A DNA stretch of 64,000 nt from Tritrichomonas musculus. Lineage: Eukaryota; Parabasalia; Tritrichomonadida; Tritrichomonadidae. The notes below the pieces were generated by a model. It searched no databases. It saw nothing but the letters and a program-made list of their open reading frames with translations, and was not told where the DNA came from. Positions 11,561-22,395 of the stretch are shown here, piece after piece. The DNA lies in contig JAPFFF010000005.1 in assembly GCA_039105265.1 (NCBI GenBank), positions 1,612,001-1,676,000 of the forward strand. The letters run 5' to 3'. The translations under genes were made by a program, and so were the position numbers. The first letter of the stretch is position 1; the number at the start of each line of letters is the position of its first letter.

Positions 11561-12336
11561 ATATGGTTTATTCATCAACCAAAGATGACTATAGTTGAAG
11601 TTTACTAATTAATAAAAATTAAGTTTTCTGATATAAAGATAAATCTATTTTTAATTTTTTAATTTTTTTTCACTTTTTGAGAGCAAAATCTAGGAAGATT
11701 TGCTGAGAATTGAGAGGGTTCACTTTTTCTGAGTAAATCTAGTGAAAAGTGCGGGTTATTGAGTCTATCCTCTCACTTTCATAACAAGTATTTTAATAAT
11801 AATTGAAAAAGTTTCAAAAATATTGAAAAAGTGAATTTTAAATATCATAAAATCAAAATCAGCATATATAACTTAATAAATTTGGAACGTATTAAACATA
11901 CAGAATAATATAGCAGAACACTCTTTTTTTTGATCCTCACCCTTGAAAGAAAAAAGATGAATACACAATTTTTAACAAAGATGGAAGGAAATTCGAAGTA
12001 AACAAACACATCTTTCTCAAAATAATTTGATTTGATTTTCTTGTTTGAAGTATTCTAGTATATTTTTCTTTAAAAATTCATTTTTTCTATTTTGAATTAT
12101 TTAAATGATATTTATAAACATGCCTACAAACGAATAATTTTTAAGTGGACAAAACAAAAAGAAATAATTCCAAAGAATATTAGTTTCGCTTTGTATTAAT
12201 ATTACAGAATAAAAAAAAATAAGTTATAATAGGTTATGTTTAAACATATTTTTGTAAGCTGTATTAAAAAATAAATAATAGGTGGTTTTTTGTTACAAAG
12301 ATTTTCTTTCTTTGCAAAATAATAACAAAAACAAGG
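11561..12336. other. AT-rich intergenic stretch
   Basis: No gene is seen. The segment 11665-11760 contains local imperfect repeats of a CACTTTTTGAGAG / AAATCTAG type. The rest is A/T simple sequence downstream of the dynein light intermediate chain gene. Confidence 0.4.
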
Positions 12337-13065
12337 TTATTTTTTGTCAGGTGGTAATGGTGAAATAATTGCTTCTAGCTTTTCTCTCATTACAGCATTT
12401 TCAGCTCTTAAAGTTGCAACCTTTTCAGCATGTTCTTTTTCTTTTGATGCTTTATCTTCTTGGTCATTTTTCTCTGCATCTGTAATCCTTTGATTCAAAT
12501 CTGCGATTTTATCTTCAAAAGCTTTGATTTCTTTTTCCAAGGTGTCATTACTAGCTTTTAGCTCACTCTTATCTTGCTCACAATGAATAGCTTTTCTGAT
12601 TCCGAAAGCAACAGCTGATTCATATAGTTCTTGATAAGCATTCATCGTTTTATCAAGTTCATCTCTTACTTCCTTAAGCAATGATCCTCTCTCTGGTAGT
12701 TCAAGAGCTATTTCGCGAATTAATTCATTCATGCAATCTTCATATAAAGCATGCCGAATAGGGCATATACCCTTATCACGCGCTTTTTTCTCTTTCAGGA
12801 GAGCATCAAGTTGCTCCTCAAGCTTGAGTACATCAGAGCGAGATGTTAAATTTGTACTAACATGTTGTAGCATCTGATAGTTACCTTCGATATAACTACG
12901 TGGCGGGAGAAGTGTATCAAGGAAATCAATTGTTTCTTGTTGAGGGCCGTCTTCAACCTTTGGAGTTATCTTCTTTTTTTTCGTCGAGGCGAGGTTTTCA
13001 ACAATAATTGGCGGGTCATATTTAAGTAGGGAGTCCGGCTGAGGTGTATCTGATAACTGTTGCAT
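12337..13065 (-). CDS. Axonemal dynein light intermediate chain (p28/DNALI1 family)
   Basis: A 242-aa protein that matches the p28/DNALI1 family closely along its length, which is about the family norm (roughly 240-280 aa). Visible landmarks are PDSLLKYDPP near the amino end, ETIDFLDTLLPPRSY (about residues 44-60), TSRSDVLKLEEQLD (about 73-88), ARDKGICPIRHALYEDC (about 94-111), NELIREIALELPERGSLL and YESAVAFGIRKA (about 148-160). A long carboxy-terminal coiled coil ends in LEAIISPLPPDKK. In flagellates this protein is a subunit of single-headed inner-arm dyneins and is needed to assemble them in the axoneme, consistent with a motile trichomonad. The start at 13065 gives the usual short unstructured leader. 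It stands alone, about 960 bp from the divergent neighbour. Confidence 0.9.
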   Translation of the reverse strand: MQQLSDTPQPDSLLKYDPPIIVENLASTKKKKITPKVEDGPQQETIDFLDTLLPPRSYIEGNYQMLQHVSTNLTSRSDVLKLEEQLDALLKEKKARDKGICPIRHALYEDCMNELIREIALELPERGSLLKEVRDELDKTMNAYQELYESAVAFGIRKAIHCEQDKSELKASNDTLEKEIKAFEDKIADLNQRITDAEKNDQEDKASKEKEHAEKVATLRAENAVMREKLEAIISPLPPDKK

Positions 13066-14028
13066 TTATTCGTATTTTGATATTTTTTCAGCTTCTTATA
13101 GAAAACGGATCTATTTCAAAATTTATTGAGCAGTTTACAAACGGTTTTATCCGTTATTTCATAAGTAGAAATGTTTGAAGAAAATCTGTGCCATTGAAAG
13201 CGTAAATGCAAACTTTTAAGAAACATTTAATGATACCAATAGAACGAAAATATACTAAAAAAGTTTTTTTCAAATCTGCTGCGCAATCATTATTAAACCA
13301 AAATCTTATTTTCTAAAAAAAGAAATAATTTATTTTTTTTTACCTATTATTGACTATTTCCACTATTACTTCTTGATTTAATATTTATTTCAACTTATTC
13401 ATTTTGAAAGAGTAAATATTTCTTTTGCCTATTTAAAAATATAATCTTGAGTTTTAATATTGTATAACTATATCACCATAATAGCTCGTCTTTTGTGTTT
13501 AATGAAATACATCTTTGCTATTTCAATTTTAATGCTTAAACATTTAAATAAAATATAAATTATTAATATTTCATAGAATAACTCATAATATGTTGAAACA
13601 CATTCCATTGCATTTATTGATTTAGTCTTAAAAAAACAAAAAAGGGCATTTAATAATATTATTTTTTATGCTCAATATATATGAATAATGCTTTTTTTAT
13701 TGCGTAGAAAGAATAACGATGTTTTTTATTGGTTTGAGTTTCGGTTATATTCCCATTATTTTGTTTAATCTGAAGAGTCACCATAAATCTCTCAATATAT
13801 TAAATTTCATTGAATTATGAATTAAAATTTTCAAAAATTTTGATTCAAATTTTTTATTGCGTGTCAATGCTTTTTATCACCAAATAAATATTTCATCCAA
13901 ATACAAATCTAAACATATTTTAGATTTTTTCACCTTCATTAACTTTAAGAAAAGTTCTTAAATTTCTATGCTTTATTTTCTTTCATCACTTCACTTTCGA
14001 AACTTCCATCAAATATTTTATCTATAAT
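13066..14028. other. Divergent intergenic region
   Basis: AT-rich DNA between two divergently read genes. No RNA gene or repeat is recognised. TCACTT-type initiator-like sequences lie at 13986-13991 and 13991-13996, 33-43 bases before the ATG of the rightward gene. They resemble the trichomonad initiator TCA-pyrimidine-T-A/T, but such short matches are common. Confidence 0.35.
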
Positions 14029-14730
14029 ATGGGAAGGTGGAACAAAAACAGAAAACCAGTTGGGAGGATTATGATAATGACAGAAGAGGGAAACCCTGCT
14101 CTTGTTTTTGACTTAGAAAATGGAAAGCTTAAACCTGATGGACCAAAGATTCTAGGAACTCCTGGATATGGGCAATTAAACAATAACGTCACGAAAAGTA
14201 GAACAGAAAAACAGTCCTCTAGGAGAGGAAAACAGAATTATGGCACACTTATAGAGAAAAGCAATACAAATACACATGCATCACAAAACTTAATAAAAAC
14301 AAGCATAAGAAATGAGCTTGATCAGAGCATTAAAGCTTTGCAAATACACCAACAGAAGGAGAATATATTCCAGCAGCCTTCAAAGGATTATTTGTATAAA
14401 GTGCCACCTGCAAGAAGCATATACTCTCCACCTCCCCCGCCAAGCAGCCCAAACGAAATCAGCAGACATTTTACTTTGTCAGCAACACAAAATCTTACCT
14501 ACACGAACCATATACAGAGATTTGATAGCTTAAAAAATAACCCTGATATTGTCGTTTCTCTTCAAGATGCTGAACTCCAACCAATTCAATTTTATACAGA
14601 TGATAATGTTTTTGATTTCGAGTTTCTTAAACAAGATGATTTTTTACATATTACGGATATGAGTCCTACATTTCAAGATATGGATCCATTAACTGGTTCT
14701 CTTCCTGAAATTGATTATTTAAATAATTAA
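14029..14730 (+). CDS. Hypothetical protein, Pro-rich centre and acidic tail
   Basis: A 233-aa open frame that I do not recognise. The amino end is basic (MGRWNKNRKPVGR) and is followed by a short ordered-looking segment, MIMTEEGNPALVFDLENGK, then a long polar, probably disordered region with a proline run near residues 143-150 (SPPPPPSSP). The tail, about residues 180-233, is acidic with aromatic residues (DDNVFDFEFLKQDDF), a composition like that of transcription activation regions. It has better codon character and fewer simple repeats than the flanking AT-rich DNA, which is why I accept it as a gene. There is no signal peptide or membrane segment. Possible initiator-like TCACTT sites precede the start. 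Function unknown. Confidence 0.6.
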   Translation: MGRWNKNRKPVGRIMIMTEEGNPALVFDLENGKLKPDGPKILGTPGYGQLNNNVTKSRTEKQSSRRGKQNYGTLIEKSNTNTHASQNLIKTSIRNELDQSIKALQIHQQKENIFQQPSKDYLYKVPPARSIYSPPPPPSSPNEISRHFTLSATQNLTYTNHIQRFDSLKNNPDIVVSLQDAELQPIQFYTDDNVFDFEFLKQDDFLHITDMSPTFQDMDPLTGSLPEIDYLNN

Positions 14731-16830
14731 ACACTTTGTTCTTTTTTACTTTCTGCTTAATTTTTTGATGATTATTTTCAAATTTTTTTGATAATTTTAC
14801 GGTCAGGTTTTTATGATCACAAATTTAAAAATTTATAATGTCAGATTTTTTCAATGCTTTGAATAAGTATGTACATATTATGAGAGATTTTATTAACAAT
14901 ACTATTTCTAAGCCATTTGGGCTTTTCATAATACTTTCATAAAAATTTGAATTCAAAATTTGCCCATCTTTTTTGTGGTGAAATTCTTATAATAAACTAA
15001 TGCTAATCTATCCAACATAAAAACAATTAGAAATGAATTTTGATTAGCCGAATATCATCTTTGAACACAATTTTTCTGTGCTCTTAGAAATATATTGTAT
15101 ATGCTAATAAACCTTGTTTTTTTATTTGAACCTTCTATTAAATTAAAGTTGTATTATATTGATAACCACCCATTTATATTTATTTTAAAATTATTAATAA
15201 TATACTATATTATATTAATTATTTAAATTATGCATAGATTCTTTTTGAAACCTTTTATTAATGAAGAACATATAGTTTATTTTGAAAAAGGTAATTACAT
15301 TCTTATTCATTCAATTTGTTTTCAGAGAAAAGTTGATGAATATGGGATTTTTTTATTTTTAATTTAGTGAGTTTCTTTATATACCTAAATATAAGTAAGA
15401 ATACCTAAGTTTGAAAGATAATATTAATGAATTGTTGATTTTGAGAAATCAAAAAGAATACAGGAATGAATGATGCATCGTTATATTAGAGATTTTATAT
15501 TACTATATATTTATTATATTATATATTTTAATCTATTTAATAACAAAAATTAAGGAATGACTATTTATATTAATAGATATTTATGTTTTATGAGTTTTAA
15601 AAGAAAAAAACTCATTTTTCTTAATAATTATATTGTACACAATTTCAATATCATATATTTATAAATATAATTTAGTATAATATGTAAATTAAAATTTTAT
15701 TTAAATATTTATCGAGGAATTATTAATATACGAAGTAAATATAAATTATTGGTGAAAAAAAAATGGTTATAGGTCAATAATTATTAATCTTTCAAAATTG
15801 AGAGATATGCACCTGAGAATTCAATTTTGAGAAGCCAAATGTCAATTCTTTCAAAATTGAGAGATTTCACTATGTAATTCAATTTTGAAAAAGAGGGAAA
15901 TATATATTTAGAATCTTTTTCCAGATGAAAAAAATAATTTTTTCCAATAAAAATCAAATGAATTATAACTATGTGAATTATTTTTATATAGAAACAGAAT
16001 TATATTGAGAAATTGGTATTTAATCTCTAAAATCCCAAAGATCAGCTTAAAAATGATATTGATTGATCATGTTCATCCTGATCAACCTCTTAATTAAGTC
16101 TAAAAAATATAATTATGAGGAGACAAAAAATGAAGATTAGAATATTATGAGATAAATGAAGAATTAAAAAAAAATCTTTTATTATTTCATTTATTTATTA
16201 AATTAACTAATATTTCAGAATTAAAATTCATTTATTATTTAATTAGATTTATTTTTATTATCTGTTTGCTAAATATTTTTTTGGATATTTTGATTCTTAT
16301 ATTCCATTTTTTTCAATATAATATATTTGTAAACATCACAAATATAATAAATATAAATATCTTGGAAATACCTAATTAAAATCCTAAAATATATTTTTAA
16401 ATATTTATTATAATTACATATAAAAATTTATAATTGAGGAAAATAAAAATTATCATACAAAAAACAAGGTTTATATAAGAAAAGCAAAATAACCCTTGTG
16501 GACTTTGAACTATTTAATTTTTGGACTTTTTTAGAGGACTTTTTTAACACTATAAAAAATCAAAAAACGTATACTTCTTAGATTTTATGGACTTTTTAAT
16601 TTATGAAATCTAATACAATATTTTGAATGATGCACGTTTAAATACGTTTTTATTCAGAATTTTTTTACTGAAATTTCAAAAGAAAATTTGATAAATATTT
16701 ACTCAAATAAATAATTGAAAAAGTTGGATTTTGAATGCATGGAATTTTGGAGGTTTTCTTGGACATGGGACTTTTAAACCTATTTGGTTAAACAAACTAA
16801 TTCAAATGTCACTTGTAAAGGCAGGGATAC
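14731..16830. other. Gene-free AT-rich stretch
   Basis: No coding region or RNA gene is supported. It consists of A/T-rich sequence with many short simple repeats. The only structured item I see is the tandem hairpin pair at 15789-15893, listed separately. Confidence 0.5.
15789..15893. repeat. Two tandem copies of a 59-bp hairpin
   Basis: The sequence CTTTCAAAATTGAGAG is followed about 30 bases later by ATTCAATTTTGA, its approximate complement, giving a small hairpin. The whole arrangement occurs twice, beginning at 15789 and 15848. The loops differ between the copies while the stems are conserved. Confidence 0.55.
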
Positions 16831-16950
16831 CAATAGGGCACGGGCACGAGTACGTTACCCGGAAGAACTAAAATTTCGGGCAGAAAAGGGCAAATTACGG
16901 GCATCTACTTTTGCCCGAAATTTTCTATCGTTGCCCGAAATTGCCCGAAA
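16831..16950. repeat. GC-richer patch of TTGCCCGAAA / TTTCGGGCA repeats
   Basis: Within very AT-rich DNA, about 120 bases hold six or so copies of GGGCA or TGCCC cores. Three of them are within TTGCCCGAAA-like words and one is the opposite-strand TTTCGGGCA, so the patch can fold into alternative hairpins. A 60-codon open frame crosses it but has no protein-like character. Confidence 0.5.
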
Positions 16951-17078
16951 AAAAAAGCAAAATTGACCTTCATCAAGAGGGAATTATCGTCTTTTGCCAG
17001 AAACCTAAGTTCGATCTTTATTGATTGCTTTTTTTTTTTTATTTTTTTTTTTAAATGTAGTTTTCTGTATCATTTTAA

Positions 17079-17318
17079 GGTACAAATCCAGTACGTTATT
17101 TTTTGAACAGGAGAACGTTTATTATTTGAATAGTTGCATGTCTCTGAAAAAGTTTAAATTGACTAGGTTTGTTTTTGACACTTATTTTACAATTTAAATA
17201 AATATTATGACATGTTATATGAAATGGATGAAAATAATCGTTTTTTATTTAACATGTCATTTAATTCTTTGAGAATGTCAAAAAAAATTGCGGTTACTAA
17301 ACGTACTGGATTTGTACC
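17079..17318. mobile_element. Small TTAA-flanked inverted-repeat element (MITE-like)
   Basis: A 240-bp segment bounded by inverted GGTACAAATCCAGTACGTT at 17079-17097 and its exact complement at 17300-17318, with TTAA immediately outside each end (17075-17078 and 17319-17322). There is no coding content. TTAA flanks are typical of piggyBac-type insertions. A TA duplication with slightly longer inverted repeats is the alternative reading. The inner DNA is not inverted beyond the ends, so this is a non-autonomous element. Confidence 0.65.
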
Positions 17319-17322
17319 TTAA

Positions 17323-18928
17323 TAATTTACACAAAATAATAATAAAATTTTAATTTAAAAACAGTTATATATGATTATTATTATTATTATTTTTTTCTTC
17401 AATAAAACATTATGTTAATCGATTTAATTGTATTCACTAAAGTTTGAAATGTAAAACAGTTTATTGGAATTATAAAGGGTTCATATCCAATAGTTATTGT
17501 TTTTTTCTTGTATTCTAAGAATTTTCTAGCAGAAAAAATCAGTTTTTAGTTTTTTACGATTTCATAGAATAAATAGAAAAATTAAATTTTTATGTTTTAA
17601 TCATATCTTATAAAATATTTCATAAAACATATACTAAATCAATAATATAATAATTAATATCAAATATATTTAATATATATGAAAAGTAAAATCGATATAT
17701 ATCTATTATTTATTATTTTATTATTTTATTAAAATTTTATTAAAATTTTCATTTTATTTTTCTTTTAATAATTCAATGATTATATTTATACAAAAAGTTG
17801 TATCTCTTTTTGTTTTCAAAGCATAGTTTTTTTTTCAATTAAGTTTGATGTAGTTATTGTTCAATGTTTATATTGGAAATTTTATTGATATTCCAAATAA
17901 AAAATAATATTTTTATTAATTGTATATTTTAAACTTCCAAAATTCATTTTTCAAATTAAAAATTGATAAAAAAAATCATTTCAAGTCATTACGTGCTGCC
18001 CTTTTGGTATCCATGTGTAAAGAAAGGTACGGGCGCATAAAAAAAAATTATTTCTTTTTGATATTTAGTATTTTAATTTTACATACATATTCAATTATTT
18101 TTGTATTATACATTGTTGAATTTTGTTCCACGGATTAAGCTATAAAATCAATTTTATTTTTCATAGAATTTGAATGGTTTATAAATATTTCTCACAAATT
18201 TATTTTGTAACTTAATGCTGAATTCAAGGAAGTTCAATAATCAATATAGTGATTAATTTCGTTATATAAACGTATAAAATATGAATATATCTATATTTAC
18301 CTCAAATCACAATTTTTACTAGATTTATACTCATCTTATTATTTGATTAATACAAAAATTATTTTAAATGATATATTTAAAAACTTTCAATATAATTATC
18401 TGCTTTTATGACAATATGATAAATGATATTAGTTTTCTTCATTTTTTTTGTTGAGATTTATAATTGAATGGTTTATTTTTTAACGTACGAAAAAAACAAT
18501 TCAAATAAAAAGAGTGAATCCTAGCTGAATTGTTGGAGCACTTTTTTGATATATCATCAAGCATCAAATGATACAATAAATGAACATGTTTTTGAAAATC
18601 AAACATTAATATATGTTAAATAATTGGTGGTATAGATTTTTTTCTGCAATTTTTCATTAATCATTTGAGTTATGGCTTATGAAATGCAATTAAATATAAA
18701 CAACTAATAATAATGAACATGAATTGATACTTCATTCCTACATAATACAAATAGGATATGAATTATGATCATTTTAAAATATAATATCATCTCCTTCATA
18801 TCAGTTGAAAATTCGAATTGGTTGGCATAAATATAATGATATACACTGCTATAACAATAATCAGTAATATGAAATGATAAAATCAAGTTTGAGTATTCAA
18901 AAAGTTTGATGTGAAGTGAACACCCTCT
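17323..18928. other. Gene-free AT-rich stretch
   Basis: No gene is supported; short open frames here have simple-sequence composition. One copy of TTCGTACGTTA lies on the minus strand at 18481-18491, and TCAAAAAGTT lies at 18897-18906. Confidence 0.45.
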
Positions 18929-19143
18929 GGGGGAATCGTATTTTTTTACTCCACTTTTTGAAAACTTTTTAACTTTTTGAATACTTTTTTTATTCAATTT
19001 TTGTTAAATAATTCATAATAATATAGTTCGAAAAGCTTCCCGATTCATCTAGCAATTCATGGAACCCGTTTCGGCTTCGCGCAGCTCCTTGGTGATCACT
19101 GGTGCGTATATTCCTGAAAAATCATGTAAAAATAAAAAAAAAA
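18929..19143 (+). repeat. Dispersed A-tailed repeat, copy 1
   Basis: About 215 bp, beginning GGGGGAATCGTATTTTT and ending TATTCCTGAAAAATCATG plus an A-rich tail. It matches a second copy at 27188-27411 in the same orientation and over its whole length. The middle is GC-richer, with TTCGGCTTCGC and a TGGTGAT-type segment. There is no open frame, and no tRNA-like promoter boxes could be aligned with confidence. The A-rich 3' end suggests a retroposed (SINE-like) origin, but this is inference. It lies 24 bases beyond the stop of the 2H phosphoesterase gene. Confidence 0.7.
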
Positions 19144-19167
19144 TACTTTTTCAAACAACCAATTTTA

Positions 19168-20439
19168 TTACATGCCATTACTCTCTTCATTATGCTCTTT
19201 ATCATTAGTATTTTCTTGCTTGCTTTTGTAAAGAGAATAATGAAAATGAGTTTTGTAAAAATCATCATCATCATATATAAAACGTTGTACAAGCCTTAGT
19301 TCTTGGATATGGATTGGAGGAAGTTCATCTGGACCAAAATCTTCCAAATATTTAGTTGGATTAAATGTTCGGCCTTTTGTTACAAAATTTGGTCTTATCA
19401 TTGTGACATGAAGCGCTTTTGAATCTTCTTCAACATAACTAAAACCGTGGTCAGATAGTTTTGATACAAACGAAATAATGAACTTTGAAAGGGCTTCAAC
19501 AAATTCATTTTTTTCAGGTTCAATAAATAAAATGGTGGCATTTTTGCTGGAGCCGAAATAACCCAATTTAGGGGTTTTTAATATATTATCTTCTGGCCAT
19601 TGGATTTCGTTTATTGTTTCTGAGGCTATTTGATTAACAAGATTGAGCTCATCATCATTATTAATCACAAAAAGGGCAAGTGTAAGGTGCGTCCGATTAA
19701 TCGTATTTCGGACATTAACATCCCATCGGGCTAATATAGTTTTCATTGCAGCTGTCCATTCAGGAAAATTTGGTGCGATGGGGAGTGCCAAGAAATGCGT
19801 AAATGGCGTTTTTGAGGCAAAATATTCAAAATTTTTTAATATATAATTTTTTTCACTTTCTTCAGAATAAGTAAAAACATAGCGATCGCCAACTTCTTTT
19901 GGAATTACTTTACCAATTCGTAGTGGAATTGTTGATTTTAAACCTGAAAATATTTTCTTAGGAAATGAAAGTTCGTTATCTTCAAGAGGCTTTAATCTAT
20001 TGTTGACGTTGATGTTTCTCAATTTTTCTTGTAATTGATCAAATAAACATAAATAATCAATAAAAGAATCATCTATTTTGTAATTTCCATAAGAAATTGC
20101 TTCTTTTTCGTCATCACATTGATCAGCAAGCTTTGCATATACAATAGAATCAATTGATAAATGATTTTCATCAATTTGATCTTCTTCAAGATTTTCGGGA
20201 GGAACATTATTAATGACTTGAAAAATAGCAATTGAATACATACCATTTGAATATTGACGAGATTTGATATAAAAATCAAGTTTTACTGATCCTCTACCAT
20301 TCTGATTTTTTGTTAATTCTTCACATAAATCTATAATATTATCTTTATTTGCATGGCATGGTTCACAATACCATCGAGAAAATTTGGAATTTCTGCCACG
20401 GTATGCAATTTCATCATCAATTTCAGTTTTATTAGTCAT
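19168..20439 (-). CDS. ASCC1-like 2H phosphoesterase
   Basis: A 423-aa protein with the 2H (two-histidine) phosphoesterase fold of the AKAP7/ASCC1 type. The segment FTHFLALPI (about residues 218-226) opens the domain. The two catalytic HxT motifs are visible: HLT at His251 in NRTHLTLAL, and HVT at His344 in ALHVTMIRP. In known members this fold binds or cleaves RNA 2',3'-cyclic or 2'-5' linkages. ASCC1 is a subunit of the activating signal cointegrator complex, which acts in transcription, alkylation repair and ribosome quality control. The amino-terminal half (1-200) is divergent and lacks an obvious KH domain, so I cannot say whether it is a true ASCC1 orthologue. The carboxy tail is acidic and polar. 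It is transcribed away from MAP65, with about 490 bp between the starts. Confidence 0.75.
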   Translation of the reverse strand: MTNKTEIDDEIAYRGRNSKFSRWYCEPCHANKDNIIDLCEELTKNQNGRGSVKLDFYIKSRQYSNGMYSIAIFQVINNVPPENLEEDQIDENHLSIDSIVYAKLADQCDDEKEAISYGNYKIDDSFIDYLCLFDQLQEKLRNINVNNRLKPLEDNELSFPKKIFSGLKSTIPLRIGKVIPKEVGDRYVFTYSEESEKNYILKNFEYFASKTPFTHFLALPIAPNFPEWTAAMKTILARWDVNVRNTINRTHLTLALFVINNDDELNLVNQIASETINEIQWPEDNILKTPKLGYFGSSKNATILFIEPEKNEFVEALSKFIISFVSKLSDHGFSYVEEDSKALHVTMIRPNFVTKGRTFNPTKYLEDFGPDELPPIHIQELRLVQRFIYDDDDFYKTHFHYSLYKSKQENTNDKEHNEESNGM

Positions 20440-20931
20440 TTCGAACTTTTATTAAAAAAAGGTTAACCAGTAGATTTTAAGACTTTATAAAAAAAAAACG
20501 TTTTTTATTTTAATAAAAATTTGAATGATTTAAGACACAATTTCTAATTAAAGCTAAAAGAGATTTTGTTTTATAATAAATCAGAGAAATCAGAGAGTAT
20601 TTCTAAGAAATTTTGTTATATAATACTTTCGATTTTGATTTACTTTCATAATCAATTTCAAATAATTCTTTGATATTTCATTACTCACTTCAGATTTTCT
20701 ATTGAACCAATGGTGCTTTTTATGAGAATTTCTTAGAAATATCTCTTTTATTAACTAAAATACATTCAAAATTCGTACGTTAAGAGAATTTTAATTGAAT
20801 GACTATCTTAGGTAATTTGTGTGCATATTCATTCGGACATTTATTCATACAAAATATCAACAATATTTAAAATTTTTAAAAATTTTCAATCACTAAACGT
20901 CTTTTCCATTCAAAGATAACAAAGATTTAAA
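20440..20931. promoter_or_regulatory. Divergent promoter region of the ASCC1-like and MAP65 genes
   Basis: Non-coding DNA between two divergent starts. It holds a hairpin repeat (20594-20747), one TTCGTACGTTA at 20772-20782, and an initiator-like TCACTA at 20890-20895, 37 bases before the MAP65 ATG. The regulatory role is inferred from position only. Confidence 0.35.
20594..20747. repeat. Inverted repeat with TATTTCTAAGAAATT arms
   Basis: The left arm AGAGTATTTCTAAGAAATT-like sequence at about 20594-20614 is complementary to the right arm at about 20725-20747 (GAGAATTTCTTAGAAATATCTC), with about 110 bp between. The arms are about 20 bases with one or two differences. It could be a small MITE or a structured upstream element; no clear target duplication is seen. 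Confidence 0.45.
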
Positions 20932-22395
20932 ATGAAAATCGAAATCAATATCGAAGCTCAGCTCGAAGAAATATGGCGCGATATTGGATTAAAACCAAAT
21001 GACATTGAAAAAGAGTATCAAAATCTGAACGAAAGAGTTCAAGAGCTCTTTAAACAATTTTTAAGAGATAATTATCAACGCCGTCAAGCTCTTTATGACG
21101 AACTAGAAACAACTCAAAAGGACATAGCAGATATTCAAAGGAAATTTGCATTACCGCCAAAAGAATTACCACAAGCTGATTCAATGCCATTGGTTGACAA
21201 AGTTCGCTCTCTTCAACTACAATTAAAAACACTTCAAGCCTCAACATCGAATCAGAAACATGAATTTGAATCATTATTCTCTCAACTTACAAGGTGTTTT
21301 GAAATCTTAGAAATTAATGATCGTGGCGACTTTGAAGAACTTGGTGACGACTATTCTAAAGAAAAAATTGAAAGAATGTCTCAATTTCTCGAAAAGATGA
21401 AATCAGATATTAATGAAAGAACACCAGAAATGCAAAAATTATTCTTAGAATTACAAGAACTCAGGGCCACACTCAAACTTGAACCTCTAGAAGATACAGA
21501 TAAACTTGGAGATCAAACTTTTGATGCCTTTGAAGCTGAGAGGGAAAAATACATCAAAAAGAGAGATAAAAATTACAGAAAATGCCAGAAACTTTATATT
21601 GAGATAAACAGGCTTGAAAAAGTCATTGGTAAAAATGAAATGACGCAACCTAATTTCGATGATATTTCTGATAATCATGTAACTTTACTTAAAAATAAAC
21701 TTCGTCAACTTGACTACGAAAAGGAAACAAGGACGCCAGAATACATTAATAGCTTAAAGATTACATTACTTCAACTTTGGAAAGATTTACATATTAAAGT
21801 TCCATCAAAAGCAACTTTCCCTTATTATTATAGTACTAATCTTAACAAGAGAACTTTAATAGCACTTGAAAACGAAGTTCTTCGTCTTGAAACAATAAAA
21901 CAACAAATTCAACCAACACTCGAATTAATTAATGATCGACAAAGCATAATCGATGAATATGAAAAACTTCAAACAGAACAAGAAAATAATGCAAAACGCC
22001 TTACAAACAGAAAAAGTGGAGCTGCAATGGCTCTTCTTGAGGAAGAAAGAATTAGAAAGCAATACACATATAAATTACCTAAAATTCATGAGCAATTAAT
22101 TCCTTTGCTTGAAGAATACAAGGAAAACTATGGCGAACCTCTTCTTTGGGACGGGGAAGATCTTCTCGAACAGGTTATCGAGATGCACAAAAAAGAAGAA
22201 TTGACAGAACGTAAAACAAAGTCATTAACTCAGAAAGAAATCCGAAATCTTGAAAAATCAAGAACAGGAAGGCCGTTGAGAACATCAACATTTATAAACA
22301 CACCATCTTCACCATCTTATTCAAGGAACACAACAACTAAAGTAACTGGCAAACATTATCAAAACAATAGTGCAATCAACAAAACTGTGATATAA
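20932..22395 (+). CDS. MAP65/Ase1/PRC1-family microtubule bundling protein
   Basis: A 487-aa, almost entirely helical protein. The amino end LEEIWRDIGL (about residues 11-20) is the characteristic start of the MAP65/Ase1/PRC1 family. The family's conserved spectrin-like microtubule-binding core is announced by LLQLWKDLHIKVP (about 282-294), the counterpart of the LW...IP element in PRC1. Dimerising coiled coils fill residues 30-260. The last 60 residues are basic and Ser/Thr-rich, as in the family's regulatory tail. These proteins crosslink antiparallel microtubules in the spindle midzone, and some bundle cortical or axostylar-type arrays. The length is somewhat short for the family (usually 550-730 aa). 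The start gives the expected amino terminus, and TCACTA 37 bases upstream could be an initiator. Confidence 0.8.
   Translation: MKIEINIEAQLEEIWRDIGLKPNDIEKEYQNLNERVQELFKQFLRDNYQRRQALYDELETTQKDIADIQRKFALPPKELPQADSMPLVDKVRSLQLQLKTLQASTSNQKHEFESLFSQLTRCFEILEINDRGDFEELGDDYSKEKIERMSQFLEKMKSDINERTPEMQKLFLELQELRATLKLEPLEDTDKLGDQTFDAFEAEREKYIKKRDKNYRKCQKLYIEINRLEKVIGKNEMTQPNFDDISDNHVTLLKNKLRQLDYEKETRTPEYINSLKITLLQLWKDLHIKVPSKATFPYYYSTNLNKRTLIALENEVLRLETIKQQIQPTLELINDRQSIIDEYEKLQTEQENNAKRLTNRKSGAAMALLEEERIRKQYTYKLPKIHEQLIPLLEEYKENYGEPLLWDGEDLLEQVIEMHKKEELTERKTKSLTQKEIRNLEKSRTGRPLRTSTFINTPSSPSYSRNTTTKVTGKHYQNNSAINKTVI

Noticed and set aside
16784-16966. 60-aa frame
   Set aside because: It crosses the TTGCCCGAAA repeat patch; no start context or protein-like composition.
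18704-18997. 97-aa minus-strand frame
   Set aside because: It runs into the dispersed A-tailed repeat and has AT-driven composition.
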